Source of the DNA: Rhodopirellula sp. SM50
GTDB taxonomy: Bacteria > Planctomycetota > Planctomycetia > Pirellulales > Pirellulaceae
Length of the DNA: 64,000 nt
Direction: 5' to 3'
Assembly (NCBI RefSeq): GCF_002289565.1
Contig: NZ_NTFY01000005.1
Coordinates: 62,001-126,000, forward strand
Positions 36,587 through 45,392 of the stretch are shown here, in pieces (within the stretch, counting starts at the first letter, position 1; each line of letters opens with the position of its first letter). Both the position numbers and the translations under genes were made by a program. The notes under the pieces were generated by a model. The model had not been told where the DNA came from and made no database searches. It saw only the letters and a program-made list of their open reading frames with translations.

Positions 36587-38146
36587 ATGAACGACAGCAC
36601 TTCGACGGATGCCCCCTCGACGACCGCGTTTGGTGATCTGATTCGCGAGACCGCGACGTTGTTCAAGCAAGTGGTCTCCGATCGCGACGCCAGGGTCGAT
36701 GCGCGTGAATCCGGTACGGTGGTCGAAGTCAGCCGCGGGATCGCGACCGTCGACGGGTTGCCGAATGTTCAATCCGACGAGTTGCTTCGGTTTGCCGGCA
36801 ATCGATACGGATTCGCATTCAATCTGGACCGCCATCGTGTCGGTTGTGTGTTGTTGGATGAAGGCGAATCGTTGCAGTCCGGGACAACGGTCGAGCGCAC
36901 CGGACGGGTGCTGGACACGCCCGTGGGCGCGGAGTTGCTCGGTCGGGTGATCGATCCGCTCGGCCGACCCTTGGATGGCGGCCATCGTCTCGCCGGGCTA
37001 CAGCGGATGCCGTGTGAACGACCCGCCCCGGGAATCATGAACCGCGCGGCCGTCTCGGTGCCTCTGCAGACGGGCATGAAGGTCATCGACGGGTTGATTC
37101 CGATCGGTCGCGGTCAACGGCAACTGGTATTGGGCGACCGTCAGACAGGAAAGACGTCGATCGCGGTGGACACGATCATCAACCAGCGAAACAGCGGCGT
37201 GATTTGTGTGTACTGCAGTATCGGACAACGAAGTACGAACGTCGCGCGGGTCATCGCGACTCTCCGCTCCCATGAAGCGATGGCGCATTCGATTGTGGTG
37301 ATCGGTGCCGATGACGCGCCGCCGGGTGTTCAATTCATCGCGCCCTATGCCGCCACAACGATCGGCGAATCCTTCATGCACCAGGGACACGATGTGCTGA
37401 TCGTCTACGATGATTTGACCTCCCACGCCAGGGCTTATCGTCATGTTTCGTTGCTGCTGCGTCGTCCTCCGGGGCGTGAAGCGTTTCCCGGGGACATCTT
37501 TTTCGTGCACTCGCGGTTGCTGGAACGATCGACACACCTGCGAACAGAATTCGGCGGCGGGTCGTTGACCGCGCTGCCGATCATCGAGACCGAGGCGCAG
37601 AACGTGTCCGGCTACATCCCGACCAATCTGATTTCGATCACCGACGGACAACTCTATCTGTCTCCGAAACTGTTTCACCTCGGGGTGTTGCCCGCGGTCG
37701 ACGTGGGGCGGTCGGTCTCGCGGGTCGGCGGCAAGACGCAATTTCCGGCTTATCGTCGCGTGGCCGGCGACCTGCGGCTGGCCTATTCGCAATTCGAAGA
37801 ATTGGAAAAATTCGCCCGCTTTAGCAGCCAACTCGATGAAGACACCCGCGCCACGCTGGACCGCGGTTTGCGCGTCCGCGAAGTCCTCAAGCAAGCACGG
37901 CACGAGTTGCTGTCGGTGCCTCAGCAGATCGGATCGATGGTGGCACTGACCTCCGGTGCGTTCGATTCGTTGCCGGTCGATCACATCCGCCAAGCGGAAC
38001 GGACGATCCATCGCACGCTGCTGGAGGAATGTCCGGGGCTGTGCGAGCGGATTTCGGCGGGACAAAAACTGGGCGATCAGGATTTCCAACAGCTCAAAGC
38101 GTTCGTGCACCGGGCGATCTCCGAAGCCGCACAGGTCGGGCCATGA
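36587..38146 (+). CDS. atpA: N-type ATP synthase subunit alpha
   Basis: 519 residues from ATG 36587 (a TTG at 36563 is less likely). Walker A is LGDRQTGKTSIAVDTIINQR, with YCSIGQRSTNVARVIATLRS and Walker-B-like VLIVYDDLTSHARAYRHVSL; the arginine-finger region RVGGKTQFPAYRRVAGDLRL is intact. These are non-catalytic nucleotide-binding features of the alpha subunit. The N-terminal 35 residues, Ser/Thr/Asp rich, should contact the stator. The stop overlaps the atpG start by 4 bp. No strong ribosome site precedes the start, and the repeat upstream may have separated it from its original leader. Confidence 0.95.
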   Translation: MNDSTSTDAPSTTAFGDLIRETATLFKQVVSDRDARVDARESGTVVEVSRGIATVDGLPNVQSDELLRFAGNRYGFAFNLDRHRVGCVLLDEGESLQSGTTVERTGRVLDTPVGAELLGRVIDPLGRPLDGGHRLAGLQRMPCERPAPGIMNRAAVSVPLQTGMKVIDGLIPIGRGQRQLVLGDRQTGKTSIAVDTIINQRNSGVICVYCSIGQRSTNVARVIATLRSHEAMAHSIVVIGADDAPPGVQFIAPYAATTIGESFMHQGHDVLIVYDDLTSHARAYRHVSLLLRRPPGREAFPGDIFFVHSRLLERSTHLRTEFGGGSLTALPIIETEAQNVSGYIPTNLISITDGQLYLSPKLFHLGVLPAVDVGRSVSRVGGKTQFPAYRRVAGDLRLAYSQFEELEKFARFSSQLDEDTRATLDRGLRVREVLKQARHELLSVPQQIGSMVALTSGAFDSLPVDHIRQAERTIHRTLLEECPGLCERISAGQKLGDQDFQQLKAFVHRAISEAAQVGP

Positions 38147-39078
38147 ACACGCTGGAACATCTGCGGGCGAAGATCGAAACGGCGACCGACATGCAGTCGG
38201 TGGTCAAGACGATGAAGACGCTGGCGGCCGTCAGTATCCGCCAATACGAACGAGCCGCCGACGCGTTGTCACCGTACAACCAGACTGTCGAAATGGGCTT
38301 TCAAATCGTCTTGCGAAACACCGGACACGGCGATCTGTTGTTCGCCGCCGATCCCCACCGGTCTACTCGTACCGCCGCCATCGTGTTTGGAACCGATCAG
38401 GGCATGTGTGGTCAATTCAACGAACGCATCGCGGCGACCGTGTCGGCCGACCGCGAACAATCCGCCGCCGATGAAAGACGCACCGGATCGGATTCCGCAC
38501 AGGCCTTTGGGCAACCGTGGAAAGTGTTGGCGGTGGGCACGAGAGTGGAGGGGCATTTGAAGGAGATGGGCCTGGCGCCAGACCAAACCCTGAGCGTTCC
38601 GGCCTCCGTTTCTGAGATCACGCCGTTGGTCCAAGACCTTCTGTTGACGATCCAGCATTGGCGCGAGCAATCGGAGATCTCGCGTTTGCTGGTGTTCTAC
38701 AACCGCCGAACGGTGGGGGCCGCGAGTCTGCCGAACCGGTTGGTGTTGTTGCCGATCGGGGCCGAGCGGTATCGCCGCTGGAGTCACCAGCGTTGGCAAT
38801 CAACTTCTTTGCCGGCCTTTACGATGGATCGCCGCCGATTGCTATCCTGCATCATCCGCCAGTATCTGTTCGTTTCGCTCTACCGGTCGTGTGCCGAATC
38901 CCTCTCCAGCGAAAACGCCAGTCGCATCGCGGCGATGCAAGTGGCCGAACGAAGTATCCAGGAACGGCTGGACGATTTGACACGCGCGTTTAACCAGATT
39001 CGACAGACGGCGATCACCGAAGAATTGTTGGACGTCGTCAGCGGTTTCGAAGCCCTGTCCGGTGGCGAAAAATTCTAG
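38143..39078 (+). CDS. atpG: N-type ATP synthase subunit gamma
   Basis: 311 residues, start ATG 38143 within the atpA stop. The N-terminal helix LEHLRAKIETATDMQSVVKT MKTLAAVSI (given in two pieces) and C-terminal helix MQVAERSIQERLDDLTRAFN form the rotor coiled coil; the middle has the Rossmann-like IVFGTDQGMCGQFNERI segment. Gamma ends the operon, as is standard for atpDCQRBEFAG. The stop is at once followed by the repeat element beginning 39078. Confidence 0.92.
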   Translation: MNTLEHLRAKIETATDMQSVVKTMKTLAAVSIRQYERAADALSPYNQTVEMGFQIVLRNTGHGDLLFAADPHRSTRTAAIVFGTDQGMCGQFNERIAATVSADREQSAADERRTGSDSAQAFGQPWKVLAVGTRVEGHLKEMGLAPDQTLSVPASVSEITPLVQDLLLTIQHWREQSEISRLLVFYNRRTVGAASLPNRLVLLPIGAERYRRWSHQRWQSTSLPAFTMDRRRLLSCIIRQYLFVSLYRSCAESLSSENASRIAAMQVAERSIQERLDDLTRAFNQIRQTAITEELLDVVSGFEALSGGEKF

Positions 39079-39215
39079 CTCTGTCCCTAAAGTCCTGCGA
39101 GCGAAAAGGGGGTCAGGAGTCAATAGTGCGAAGCACCCGTAGGGCCGTTCCGGCTATTGACTCCTGACCCCGTTTTCGCGGTTTACTGGCGGTGAACGTC
39201 GTTGAGGGACAGAGC
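39078..39215 (+). repeat. Palindromic element with terminal inverted repeats
   Basis: Terminal arms GCTCTGTCCCT (39078-39088) and AGGGACAGAGC (39205-39215) are perfect. Inside is the 79-bp palindrome 39101-39179 (arms GCGAAAAGGGGGTCAGGAGT and ACTCCTGACCCCGTTTTCGC), identical and inverted to 27982-28060. CTAG flanks both outer ends. The left part also appears at 27803-27850. It looks like a non-autonomous mobile or REP-type element, placed exactly at the end of the atp operon. Confidence 0.8.
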
Positions 39216-39247
39216 CTAGTCGCTTCTGAGATGACGAGCCTGGAAGC

Positions 39248-39868
39248 CTATCCCACGTTGCGGCTCAGGTACTTGGAGTTCACGTCGACGAATCGCAGAT
39301 TGCGGTGTTTGGCTTTGCTGATGCCGATCCGTTTTGTCGCCCGGACGACGGGGACACGCGGGATCGAATCGGCGAACACGCCGATCCGTTCGTCGCAGAC
39401 AAGACTTCGGCCGTCGTCGCCGCGATCGATCTGCAACGCCTGGCACAACATTGCCGGACCGCGCGTCAACCGGCGAAGATCGTCGTAGCCGCGGAGGCAA
39501 CGCATGACGTCGAGCCCCCAAACCGGTTCGATGGCCCGGATCAAAACCGCGGCACCTTGGTCAGCCGGCTGCGTGACCGCGTTCAAGCAATGTTTCGCAT
39601 GAATCGGATAAACGTACAGCGTCCCCGGGTCGGAAAACATCGACGCGTTGCTGGCCGTCTTTCCACGCGCCGAGTGACTGGCCGGATCGCCTTGATCCAG
39701 ATACGCTTCTGTCTCGACGATCCAGCCGCCCAGCCATTGACCGTCGACGTGATGAAGCAGTGCTTTGCCGATCAGTTCTTTGGCCACGACCGCTGTCGGC
39801 CGGCCATAGAATGCGGCGCCGAGGCGATTGGAGTGCAGCGACTTTGGGAGTGAGAAACGTTGGACCAT
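39248..39868 (-). CDS. DNA-3-methyladenine glycosylase (AAG/MPG family)
   Basis: Base-excision repair enzyme removing alkylated purines, 206 residues, start ATG 39868. Family blocks: FYGRPTAVVAKELIGKALLH, IVETEAYLDQGDPASHSARG with the catalytic Glu in VETEAY, NASMFSDPGTLYVYPIHAKH, VLIRAIEPVWG and LTRGPAMLCQALQIDRGDDG. The AAG fold is complete and the last strand (RIGISKAKHRNLRF) is present. The gene is divergent from the amidohydrolase gene, with 25 bp between the two starts. Confidence 0.92.
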   Translation of the reverse strand: MVQRFSLPKSLHSNRLGAAFYGRPTAVVAKELIGKALLHHVDGQWLGGWIVETEAYLDQGDPASHSARGKTASNASMFSDPGTLYVYPIHAKHCLNAVTQPADQGAAVLIRAIEPVWGLDVMRCLRGYDDLRRLTRGPAMLCQALQIDRGDDGRSLVCDERIGVFADSIPRVPVVRATKRIGISKAKHRNLRFVDVNSKYLSRNVG

Positions 39869-39893
39869 TCAAGACATTCGAAGAAATGACGCT

Positions 39894-41132
39894 GTGAACG
39901 CAACAGGCCGAGAAACAATCTATACCGCTGGTTGGATTTTCCCTATCTGTCGACCGCCGATCAATGGTGGTTTCTTGCGCGTCGTCGATGATCGAATCGT
40001 GGAGATCGGGGCGCTGTCCGACGGCGATTACCGACGCCAAGCTGTCGTTGATTTGGGCGACGTGGCAGTGCTTCCTCGAATGGTCAATGCTCACACGCAC
40101 CTGGAGTTTTCTGATTGTCAGACCCCGATCGGCCAACCCGGGATCGCACTGTCCGACTGGATCGGCAGCGTGATCGCCGCTCGCGGCGTGGCAACGACGG
40201 ATCAGCGTCGCGATTGCATCGCGGGGGGAATCGCCGAATCGGTCGCCGCCGGGGTGGGACTGGTCGGGGACATCGCGACCACCCCGTCCGCCTACCCGGC
40301 CGACGCGGGTGCGTCGATTGTCTCATTTGCCGAAGTGCTTGGTTTGAGTGACGACCGTGCCGATGAGCGGTTTCGATCCGCACAGACACACTCGGACAGC
40401 GTAGCGGTGACCCCGTCGATTGACTTTGGCGTCAGCCCCCACGCGCCCTATTCAACGCCACCTGATTTGATTCGCCGCTGTGTCGATTTGGCCAAGCAGC
40501 GCGGCGCAGCATTGGCGATGCACGTCGCCGAGTCGCCTGACGAGCGAACGTTGCTGCGGCAAGGCAGCGGGCCGTTTGCCGATGCCCTCCGCACCGCCGG
40601 TCTGTGGCCCGAGGGGCTGTTCCCCTGGGCCGGTTCGCAACCGCTGATCGACTTGATCGGCTGGCTCGCCGAGGCACCGAGGGCCTTGCTGATTCACGGC
40701 AACGACCTTCAAGACGACGAAATCGAGCGAATCTCGCAGCACCCCCAACTGAGCGTTGTCTACTGTCCGCGAACCCACCACTTTTTCGGTCATCCTCGGC
40801 ATGGCGTCCAAAAACTGCTCGACGCGGACATTCGAGTCGCCATCGGCACGGATTCGCGGGCCAGCAATCCCGACCTGAGCGTCTGGAAAGAAGTGCGATT
40901 TCTGCTCGATCATCGCCCCGATCTCGATCCGCACGCGGTGCTGGAGATGGCGACGCTTGCCGGATCGGATGCCTTGCTAGGCGCCGGGTCTCAATTTGGG
41001 AGAATCCAACCCGGGCGGATCCCTCACCAGAGCCCGGTTATGCTTCCCACGACCGCCAAACGCCTGAATCAGGTGTGGCGGGATTTCGCAGCCGGGGAAT
41101 TGTCGTGCACGGGGTTGCCCGGGCGGGCATAA
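39894..41132 (+). CDS. Amidohydrolase superfamily protein, deaminase type
   Basis: Metal-dependent hydrolase of the ATZ/TRZ-like group, 412 residues from GTG 39894; the longer frame runs into the divergent glycosylase gene. Metal ligands: MVNAHTHLEF (HxH), GVSPHAPYSTPPDLI, ALAMHVAESPDER, LLIHGNDL and IGTDSRASNPDLSVWKEVRF. These match S-adenosylhomocysteine/5-methylthioadenosine deaminases, guanine deaminase and the aminofutalosine deaminases of menaquinone synthesis; the exact substrate is not decided. The radical SAM gene downstream is separated by a simple repeat. Confidence 0.87.
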   Translation: MNATGRETIYTAGWIFPICRPPINGGFLRVVDDRIVEIGALSDGDYRRQAVVDLGDVAVLPRMVNAHTHLEFSDCQTPIGQPGIALSDWIGSVIAARGVATTDQRRDCIAGGIAESVAAGVGLVGDIATTPSAYPADAGASIVSFAEVLGLSDDRADERFRSAQTHSDSVAVTPSIDFGVSPHAPYSTPPDLIRRCVDLAKQRGAALAMHVAESPDERTLLRQGSGPFADALRTAGLWPEGLFPWAGSQPLIDLIGWLAEAPRALLIHGNDLQDDEIERISQHPQLSVVYCPRTHHFFGHPRHGVQKLLDADIRVAIGTDSRASNPDLSVWKEVRFLLDHRPDLDPHAVLEMATLAGSDALLGAGSQFGRIQPGRIPHQSPVMLPTTAKRLNQVWRDFAAGELSCTGLPGRA

Positions 41133-41133
41133 T

Positions 41134-41187
41134 AGTTCCAGGTTTCAGGTTCCAGGTTCCAAGTTCCAAGTTCCAAGTCCCAAGTCC
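41134..41187 (+). repeat. Degenerate AGGTTCC/AAGTTCC tandem repeat
   Basis: Seven or eight short units of 7 bp (AGGTTCC, AAGTTCC, AAGTCCC) run head to tail directly before the radical SAM start codon at 41201. Repeats of this type vary in copy number by slippage. Confidence 0.75.
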
Positions 41188-41200
41188 GGTTTGTTGCTTT

Positions 41201-42481
41201 ATGTATCTTCGTTTGGCTTCGCGATTCCTTTTCGAGACCGACAAGCGATTGCTTGCCAAAGCGGCCTGGACGCTTGGTGTGAAGGGGCTTTGGAGTGTGC
41301 ACAAGCACAAGCGGCGGTTGAAACGCGGCGAGTTCTTTCCACCGTTTCTGTATCTGTCGGTGATCAACAGTTGCAATCTGCGCTGCCAGGGTTGTTGGGT
41401 GGATGTGGCGGCCAAACAACAGCGAATCGAACTGGATGCGGCGAACGAGACGATTCGGCAAGCCAAAGCGATGGGCAACAGCTTTTTCGGCATCCTGGGG
41501 GGGGAGCCCTTCATGCACAAGGACCTGCTGAAAATCTTTGAACAGAACCGCGACGTCTATTTTCAAGTGTTCACCAACGGCCACTTCATTACCGACGAGG
41601 TGGCTGCGGAATTGAAGCGGCTGGGGAACGTCACGCCCCTGATCAGCGTCGAAGGATCGGAAATCATCAGCGACGAGCGACGTGGTCGTGCCGGCGTCTT
41701 GAATCAAACGATGGAAGGGCTGAAGACTGCCCTGAAGCACAACCTGTTGGTCGGCGTGTGCACGAGCGTTTGCAAGTCCAACATCGATGACCTTGTCAAC
41801 GACGCCTGGGTCGATCGATTGATCGAAATGGGCGTGATGTATTGCTGGTTCCACATCTATCGACCGGTCGGTCCAGAAGCCAATGCCCAGTTGGCGCTCA
41901 ACAGTGACGAGCAACGGCGCGTTCGACAATTCGTCGTGGACACCCGCGCGACCAAGCCGATCATCGTCATCGACGCTTATCACGATGACGCCGGAAACGC
42001 CCTGTGTCCGGCCGCGACCGGGTTCACTCACCACGTCGGCCCGTGGGGCGATCTGGAGCCCTGTCCGGTGATCCAGCTGGCCACCGAATCGATTCACGAC
42101 GAGCGTCCGCTGGCCGAAACGTTCAACCAGTCACAGTTCTTGAAGGAGTTCCGATCGCTGACGGCCGAGCACACGCGCGGCTGCGTGATCATGGAACGCC
42201 CCGACTTGCTGGTCGAATTGGCCGAAAAGCACGGCGCCCGCGACACGACCGCTCGGGGTGCCGTCATCGAGGAACTGAAAAACGTTACGCCGCGGCGGAG
42301 CCAGTTCCAACCCGGTGATGAGATTCCCGAACGGAGCTTTGTTTATCGCTGGGCCAAAAAGTACGCCTTCAACGATTTCGGAACCTACGCGCGGCACTTC
42401 GACGCGGCAAAGTATCGCGACCCGGACAAAGACGCCCCGGATAACGAGCCGTCCAAGAGTGAGTTACCGGTGCTGCAGTAA
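41201..42481 (+). CDS. Radical SAM/SPASM-like protein
   Basis: 426 residues from ATG 41201; the longer frame back to 40604 is the amidohydrolase gene in another frame. The radical SAM cluster motif is CNLRCQGC, within FLYLSVINSCNLRCQGCWVD, with the following GGEPFMHKDLLKIFEQNRDV and VFTNGHFI segments typical of the barrel. A second Cys-containing block GNALCPAATGFTHHVGPWGD plus LEPCPVIQLA is like a small SPASM or auxiliary-cluster region. The substrate is unknown. A variable tandem repeat precedes the start codon by about 14 bp. Confidence 0.87.
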   Translation: MYLRLASRFLFETDKRLLAKAAWTLGVKGLWSVHKHKRRLKRGEFFPPFLYLSVINSCNLRCQGCWVDVAAKQQRIELDAANETIRQAKAMGNSFFGILGGEPFMHKDLLKIFEQNRDVYFQVFTNGHFITDEVAAELKRLGNVTPLISVEGSEIISDERRGRAGVLNQTMEGLKTALKHNLLVGVCTSVCKSNIDDLVNDAWVDRLIEMGVMYCWFHIYRPVGPEANAQLALNSDEQRRVRQFVVDTRATKPIIVIDAYHDDAGNALCPAATGFTHHVGPWGDLEPCPVIQLATESIHDERPLAETFNQSQFLKEFRSLTAEHTRGCVIMERPDLLVELAEKHGARDTTARGAVIEELKNVTPRRSQFQPGDEIPERSFVYRWAKKYAFNDFGTYARHFDAAKYRDPDKDAPDNEPSKSELPVLQ

Positions 42482-42661
42482 AAAGGTAGGTCACGCTGTG
42501 CGTGACGATTGGCATGCACCTCAACACTTGTTCCCAGGCTCCGCCTGGGAACACACTGTCTTGGAGGCTCCGCCTCACGAATCCGCCGGCTTCGCCGGTA
42601 AGGGTGGCAAGCAGGATGCTTACCCCACTGTGTGTGTGACCACTGGCATGCACAGCATGCC
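42482..42661. repeat. Palindromic repeats
   Basis: Contains TTCCCAGGCTCCGCCTGGGA and GAGGCTCCGCCTC hairpins, a TCCGCCGGCTTCGCCGG hairpin and AAGCAGGATGCTTACCCC, also found at about 14235 and 52055. It separates convergent genes. Confidence 0.6.
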
Positions 42662-44827
42662 CTACAGCTGAATCACCTGTTCTTCGTTAATCGTTTCGGC
42701 GTGGGATTCGCAGCTTGCGGCCAGTTCGATCTTGGCATGCCAGCGGCCTTCGGCGTCGCCGCGGACCAACCAGTGCGGCTGCACGCAGACGCTTTGGTGC
42801 ACCAGTTCGAACCCCGCTTCACTTTGGCTGACCGTTTCGACGGGGAACGCCCAGATGCCGCTGGGGCGATCCAGCTTCAGCGACACGTCGATCCCCAGCC
42901 AGCGATCCGAAAGCGATAACTGCGAGGCGTGTTCCAAATCCAGCTTCTCGCCGAGTTGTCCGAGATGCTGGCCGTCTTCGTCACTGAAATAACGATCGTC
43001 GGCACCGGAGGGAAGCCCCGCGAAATTCATCTCGACCGCAAAATGCAGATCCCGATCTCGCGGCAGGTTTTCCAGCAAGTAGGTGATCTCCAACGCATCG
43101 CTTCCGGTCACCATCGTGACGGCTTTGGTCAGGACGATCGGGATTCCCCAAGCGTTGCCTTCGCGGCGCATCTGCACTTGGACACGATCGGCCCCCCGTC
43201 GCAGTTTCGCCTCAAAAGGAAGCTCAACGAAATCGCCGCGTTCCATCGCTTCGCCACGGGCGACCGATTCGAGATCCGTGTCGACGTCGTAGAAATGGTC
43301 CATCAAGCTTTTTCGCGGGTAGCGATCGTATTGCAATCGCTGATCCAGATCGGCCTGCTTGAACACCACGCGGTCGTGGATACTGGCGACACTGTCGCCA
43401 TCGACGTTGGGACCGGCGAGCACTTTCTGGTGGTAACTTTCCGGACGACGCTGCAGCGTGGCGAGCAGGTTGTGGCTGATCTCGCGGACATCCAACTCAT
43501 AAAGTCGACCGCCGCGTCCCGGAGCGACCCAGGCGCAGAGCTTGTCATTGCTCAAGCGGACTTCTTGCAGACCATCAAAGTCGTAGTCGTCGGCGGTCGC
43601 CTGGACCGCGCCGGACAGTTCACCGGTCAGTTTGCTGAGCAGATTGTCGGCCGTGATCAGGTGTTGATAGACGGCATTGCGGAGGTGCGGCAGATAGATG
43701 CCACCAAACGCGCCGTGCCAGTAGGGGCAATTGCATTGGCCGCGGTACAGGTGATCGCGAATCACCGCCAATTGCCCGGCGTCGATGCCGGCCGATTCGG
43801 CATCGGCCAGACGGCGGCTGACGTGCATCATCCGCGCGTACATCTCGTTGGTTTCTTCGTACTTCGATTTGAAGTTCCGCCAATACCCGCCGCGGACAAA
43901 CGTTTTCAAATCGTTCCAACGCTCATGGGAATCCATCTCATGGGTCACCTCATCGAGCACGACTTGTGACTCGGTCGGCAGCGACCACTCGGTCATCTCG
44001 CGATAGCTGCAATCGGGCAAATAGATTTTCCCGACCGGTGCGGTGCGATTGATCGCTTCGCCGAGGGCCACGGTGTGCAACCACGGGGCGTTTTCTGTCA
44101 GAGCGTTGAACAGCGATTTCAACCAGCCCTTGTCGTACACGTGCACTTTTGTGTCGGGCCAGGTACCAAATTTTTCGCCGTCGTCGCCGAAGGTCAGGAC
44201 CGCGCCGGGGGCTCGCTCGGCCACACTGCGACAATAATCGATCGTCGCCTGGACCGGTTGGAAGGGGATCGTGTAACGCAGATGTTCCGAACCGGGGAAG
44301 ATGCGCAGCAACCGCCCGTCGTCTTCGGTGATGAAGTAACCGGTCAATTGATTCTCATCGACTCCCGCAGCTCGGAAGTGATAATCGTCCAGCACGGTGT
44401 AGCGAATTCCGGCATCCGCGACGTCACGCGTCAACGTGGATTCCCAAACCCGCTCCGGCGTCCACATCCCGGCCGGGGTGCTGCCCAAGTGCCGCTCCAG
44501 CCAGCGCCCGTAGGCTTCGATTTGGCCGATCCGGTCGCGCCCCGGCAGCATGGTCAAGATCGGCTCGTATTGCGGACCACCGATGATCTCGATCCGTCCC
44601 GCTTCAACCAACAGTCGCAGCCGATCGAGATACTCCGGATGACGCTCGGCCAACCACATCATCAGCGGTCCCGACGTGTGCAGCGAAATCTGCAACTTGT
44701 CATAGGGCTCAAAGACATCCAGAAACGGTCGATAGCTATCTTGGTATGCCTGCTCAAACACGCCGTCAAAGTTACCGATCGGCTGATGATTGTGTAAAAC
44801 CAAGCAAAGATGAACGTGAGCAGACAT
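42662..44827 (-). CDS. GH57 alpha-glucan enzyme (4-alpha-glucanotransferase/alpha-amylase type)
   Basis: 721 residues, start ATG 44827. The GH57 pattern begins HLCLVLHNHQPIGNFDGVFE; the nucleophile Glu is in MWTPERVWESTLTRDV (about residue 125) and the acid/base Asp in LTFGDDGEKFGTWPD. The C-terminal 300 residues are a beta-rich domain seen in GH57 4-alpha-glucanotransferases. It acts on alpha-1,4-glucans, probably glycogen, in the cytoplasm (no signal peptide). Two further glycogen-linked genes lie upstream on the same strand. Alpha-amylase activity is an alternative. Confidence 0.9.
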   Translation of the reverse strand: MSAHVHLCLVLHNHQPIGNFDGVFEQAYQDSYRPFLDVFEPYDKLQISLHTSGPLMMWLAERHPEYLDRLRLLVEAGRIEIIGGPQYEPILTMLPGRDRIGQIEAYGRWLERHLGSTPAGMWTPERVWESTLTRDVADAGIRYTVLDDYHFRAAGVDENQLTGYFITEDDGRLLRIFPGSEHLRYTIPFQPVQATIDYCRSVAERAPGAVLTFGDDGEKFGTWPDTKVHVYDKGWLKSLFNALTENAPWLHTVALGEAINRTAPVGKIYLPDCSYREMTEWSLPTESQVVLDEVTHEMDSHERWNDLKTFVRGGYWRNFKSKYEETNEMYARMMHVSRRLADAESAGIDAGQLAVIRDHLYRGQCNCPYWHGAFGGIYLPHLRNAVYQHLITADNLLSKLTGELSGAVQATADDYDFDGLQEVRLSNDKLCAWVAPGRGGRLYELDVREISHNLLATLQRRPESYHQKVLAGPNVDGDSVASIHDRVVFKQADLDQRLQYDRYPRKSLMDHFYDVDTDLESVARGEAMERGDFVELPFEAKLRRGADRVQVQMRREGNAWGIPIVLTKAVTMVTGSDALEITYLLENLPRDRDLHFAVEMNFAGLPSGADDRYFSDEDGQHLGQLGEKLDLEHASQLSLSDRWLGIDVSLKLDRPSGIWAFPVETVSQSEAGFELVHQSVCVQPHWLVRGDAEGRWHAKIELAASCESHAETINEEQVIQL

Positions 44828-45202
44828 GTTCGCGGGAGTTAAAGTCGTGAATTGGTAGCAACGATTGACGACACCGTGCGTTGTCGCACAGCGTGGTGGT
44901 TCAACCGGATTGCCGGACGTGATTACTGAGCGAATTGTATGAAACGAGTGGACGTTTCCGAATGGCCACTCCGGACGGATCAGTCCGGTTGCACGAAATC
45001 GATCAGGCGTTGAAGCAAAAGGTTTCCCAGTTTGTACGTCTTCCCCTAATCGTTAACGGCGACCCACAGGTTGTATCGGCATGACTGTAGGGGTGGACAA
45101 CAGTCAGAATCGGCAAATTTTCACAGCGAATCTTGCCCCACCGCCCGGCCATACCGGCCGGCTGGGTGGTGTCGTTGACTCCCCATCGCGGCAGTTACGG
45201 TC

Positions 45203-45329
45203 AACGCTGTGAAACATTCTTTAGCGGTGGGGCGCGAGCCCTCCAGTGTTTTGGCAAAGATGAAGAACCGGAGGGCTCGCGCGCTGCCGCTCAAACCTAA
45301 AGCAACACAGGGGAATGCTTCACAGCGTT
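45203..45329 (-). repeat. Nested-palindrome element, copy 2 (inverted)
   Basis: Outer arms AACGCTGTGAAACATTC and GAATGCTTCACAGCGTT differ at one base. Inner arms TTAGCGGTGGGGCGCGAGCC and GGCTCGCGCGCTGCCGCT match the family. On the other strand it aligns over its full length with 13694-13825 and 53833-53984. The gap 44828-45392 otherwise shows no gene; a GGCCATACCGGCC hairpin lies near 45148. Confidence 0.8.
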
Positions 45330-45392
45330 ACCTTTCGCTTGTCTCAACGCCTGGGGAAGGCGGAGGTCTGGAGCCGGCAGCGTGCGGGTGTC

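Noticed and set aside
42929-43969. Plus-strand 346-codon open frame within the GH57 gene
   Set aside because: Antisense to conserved GH57 sequence; the product lacks recognisable features.
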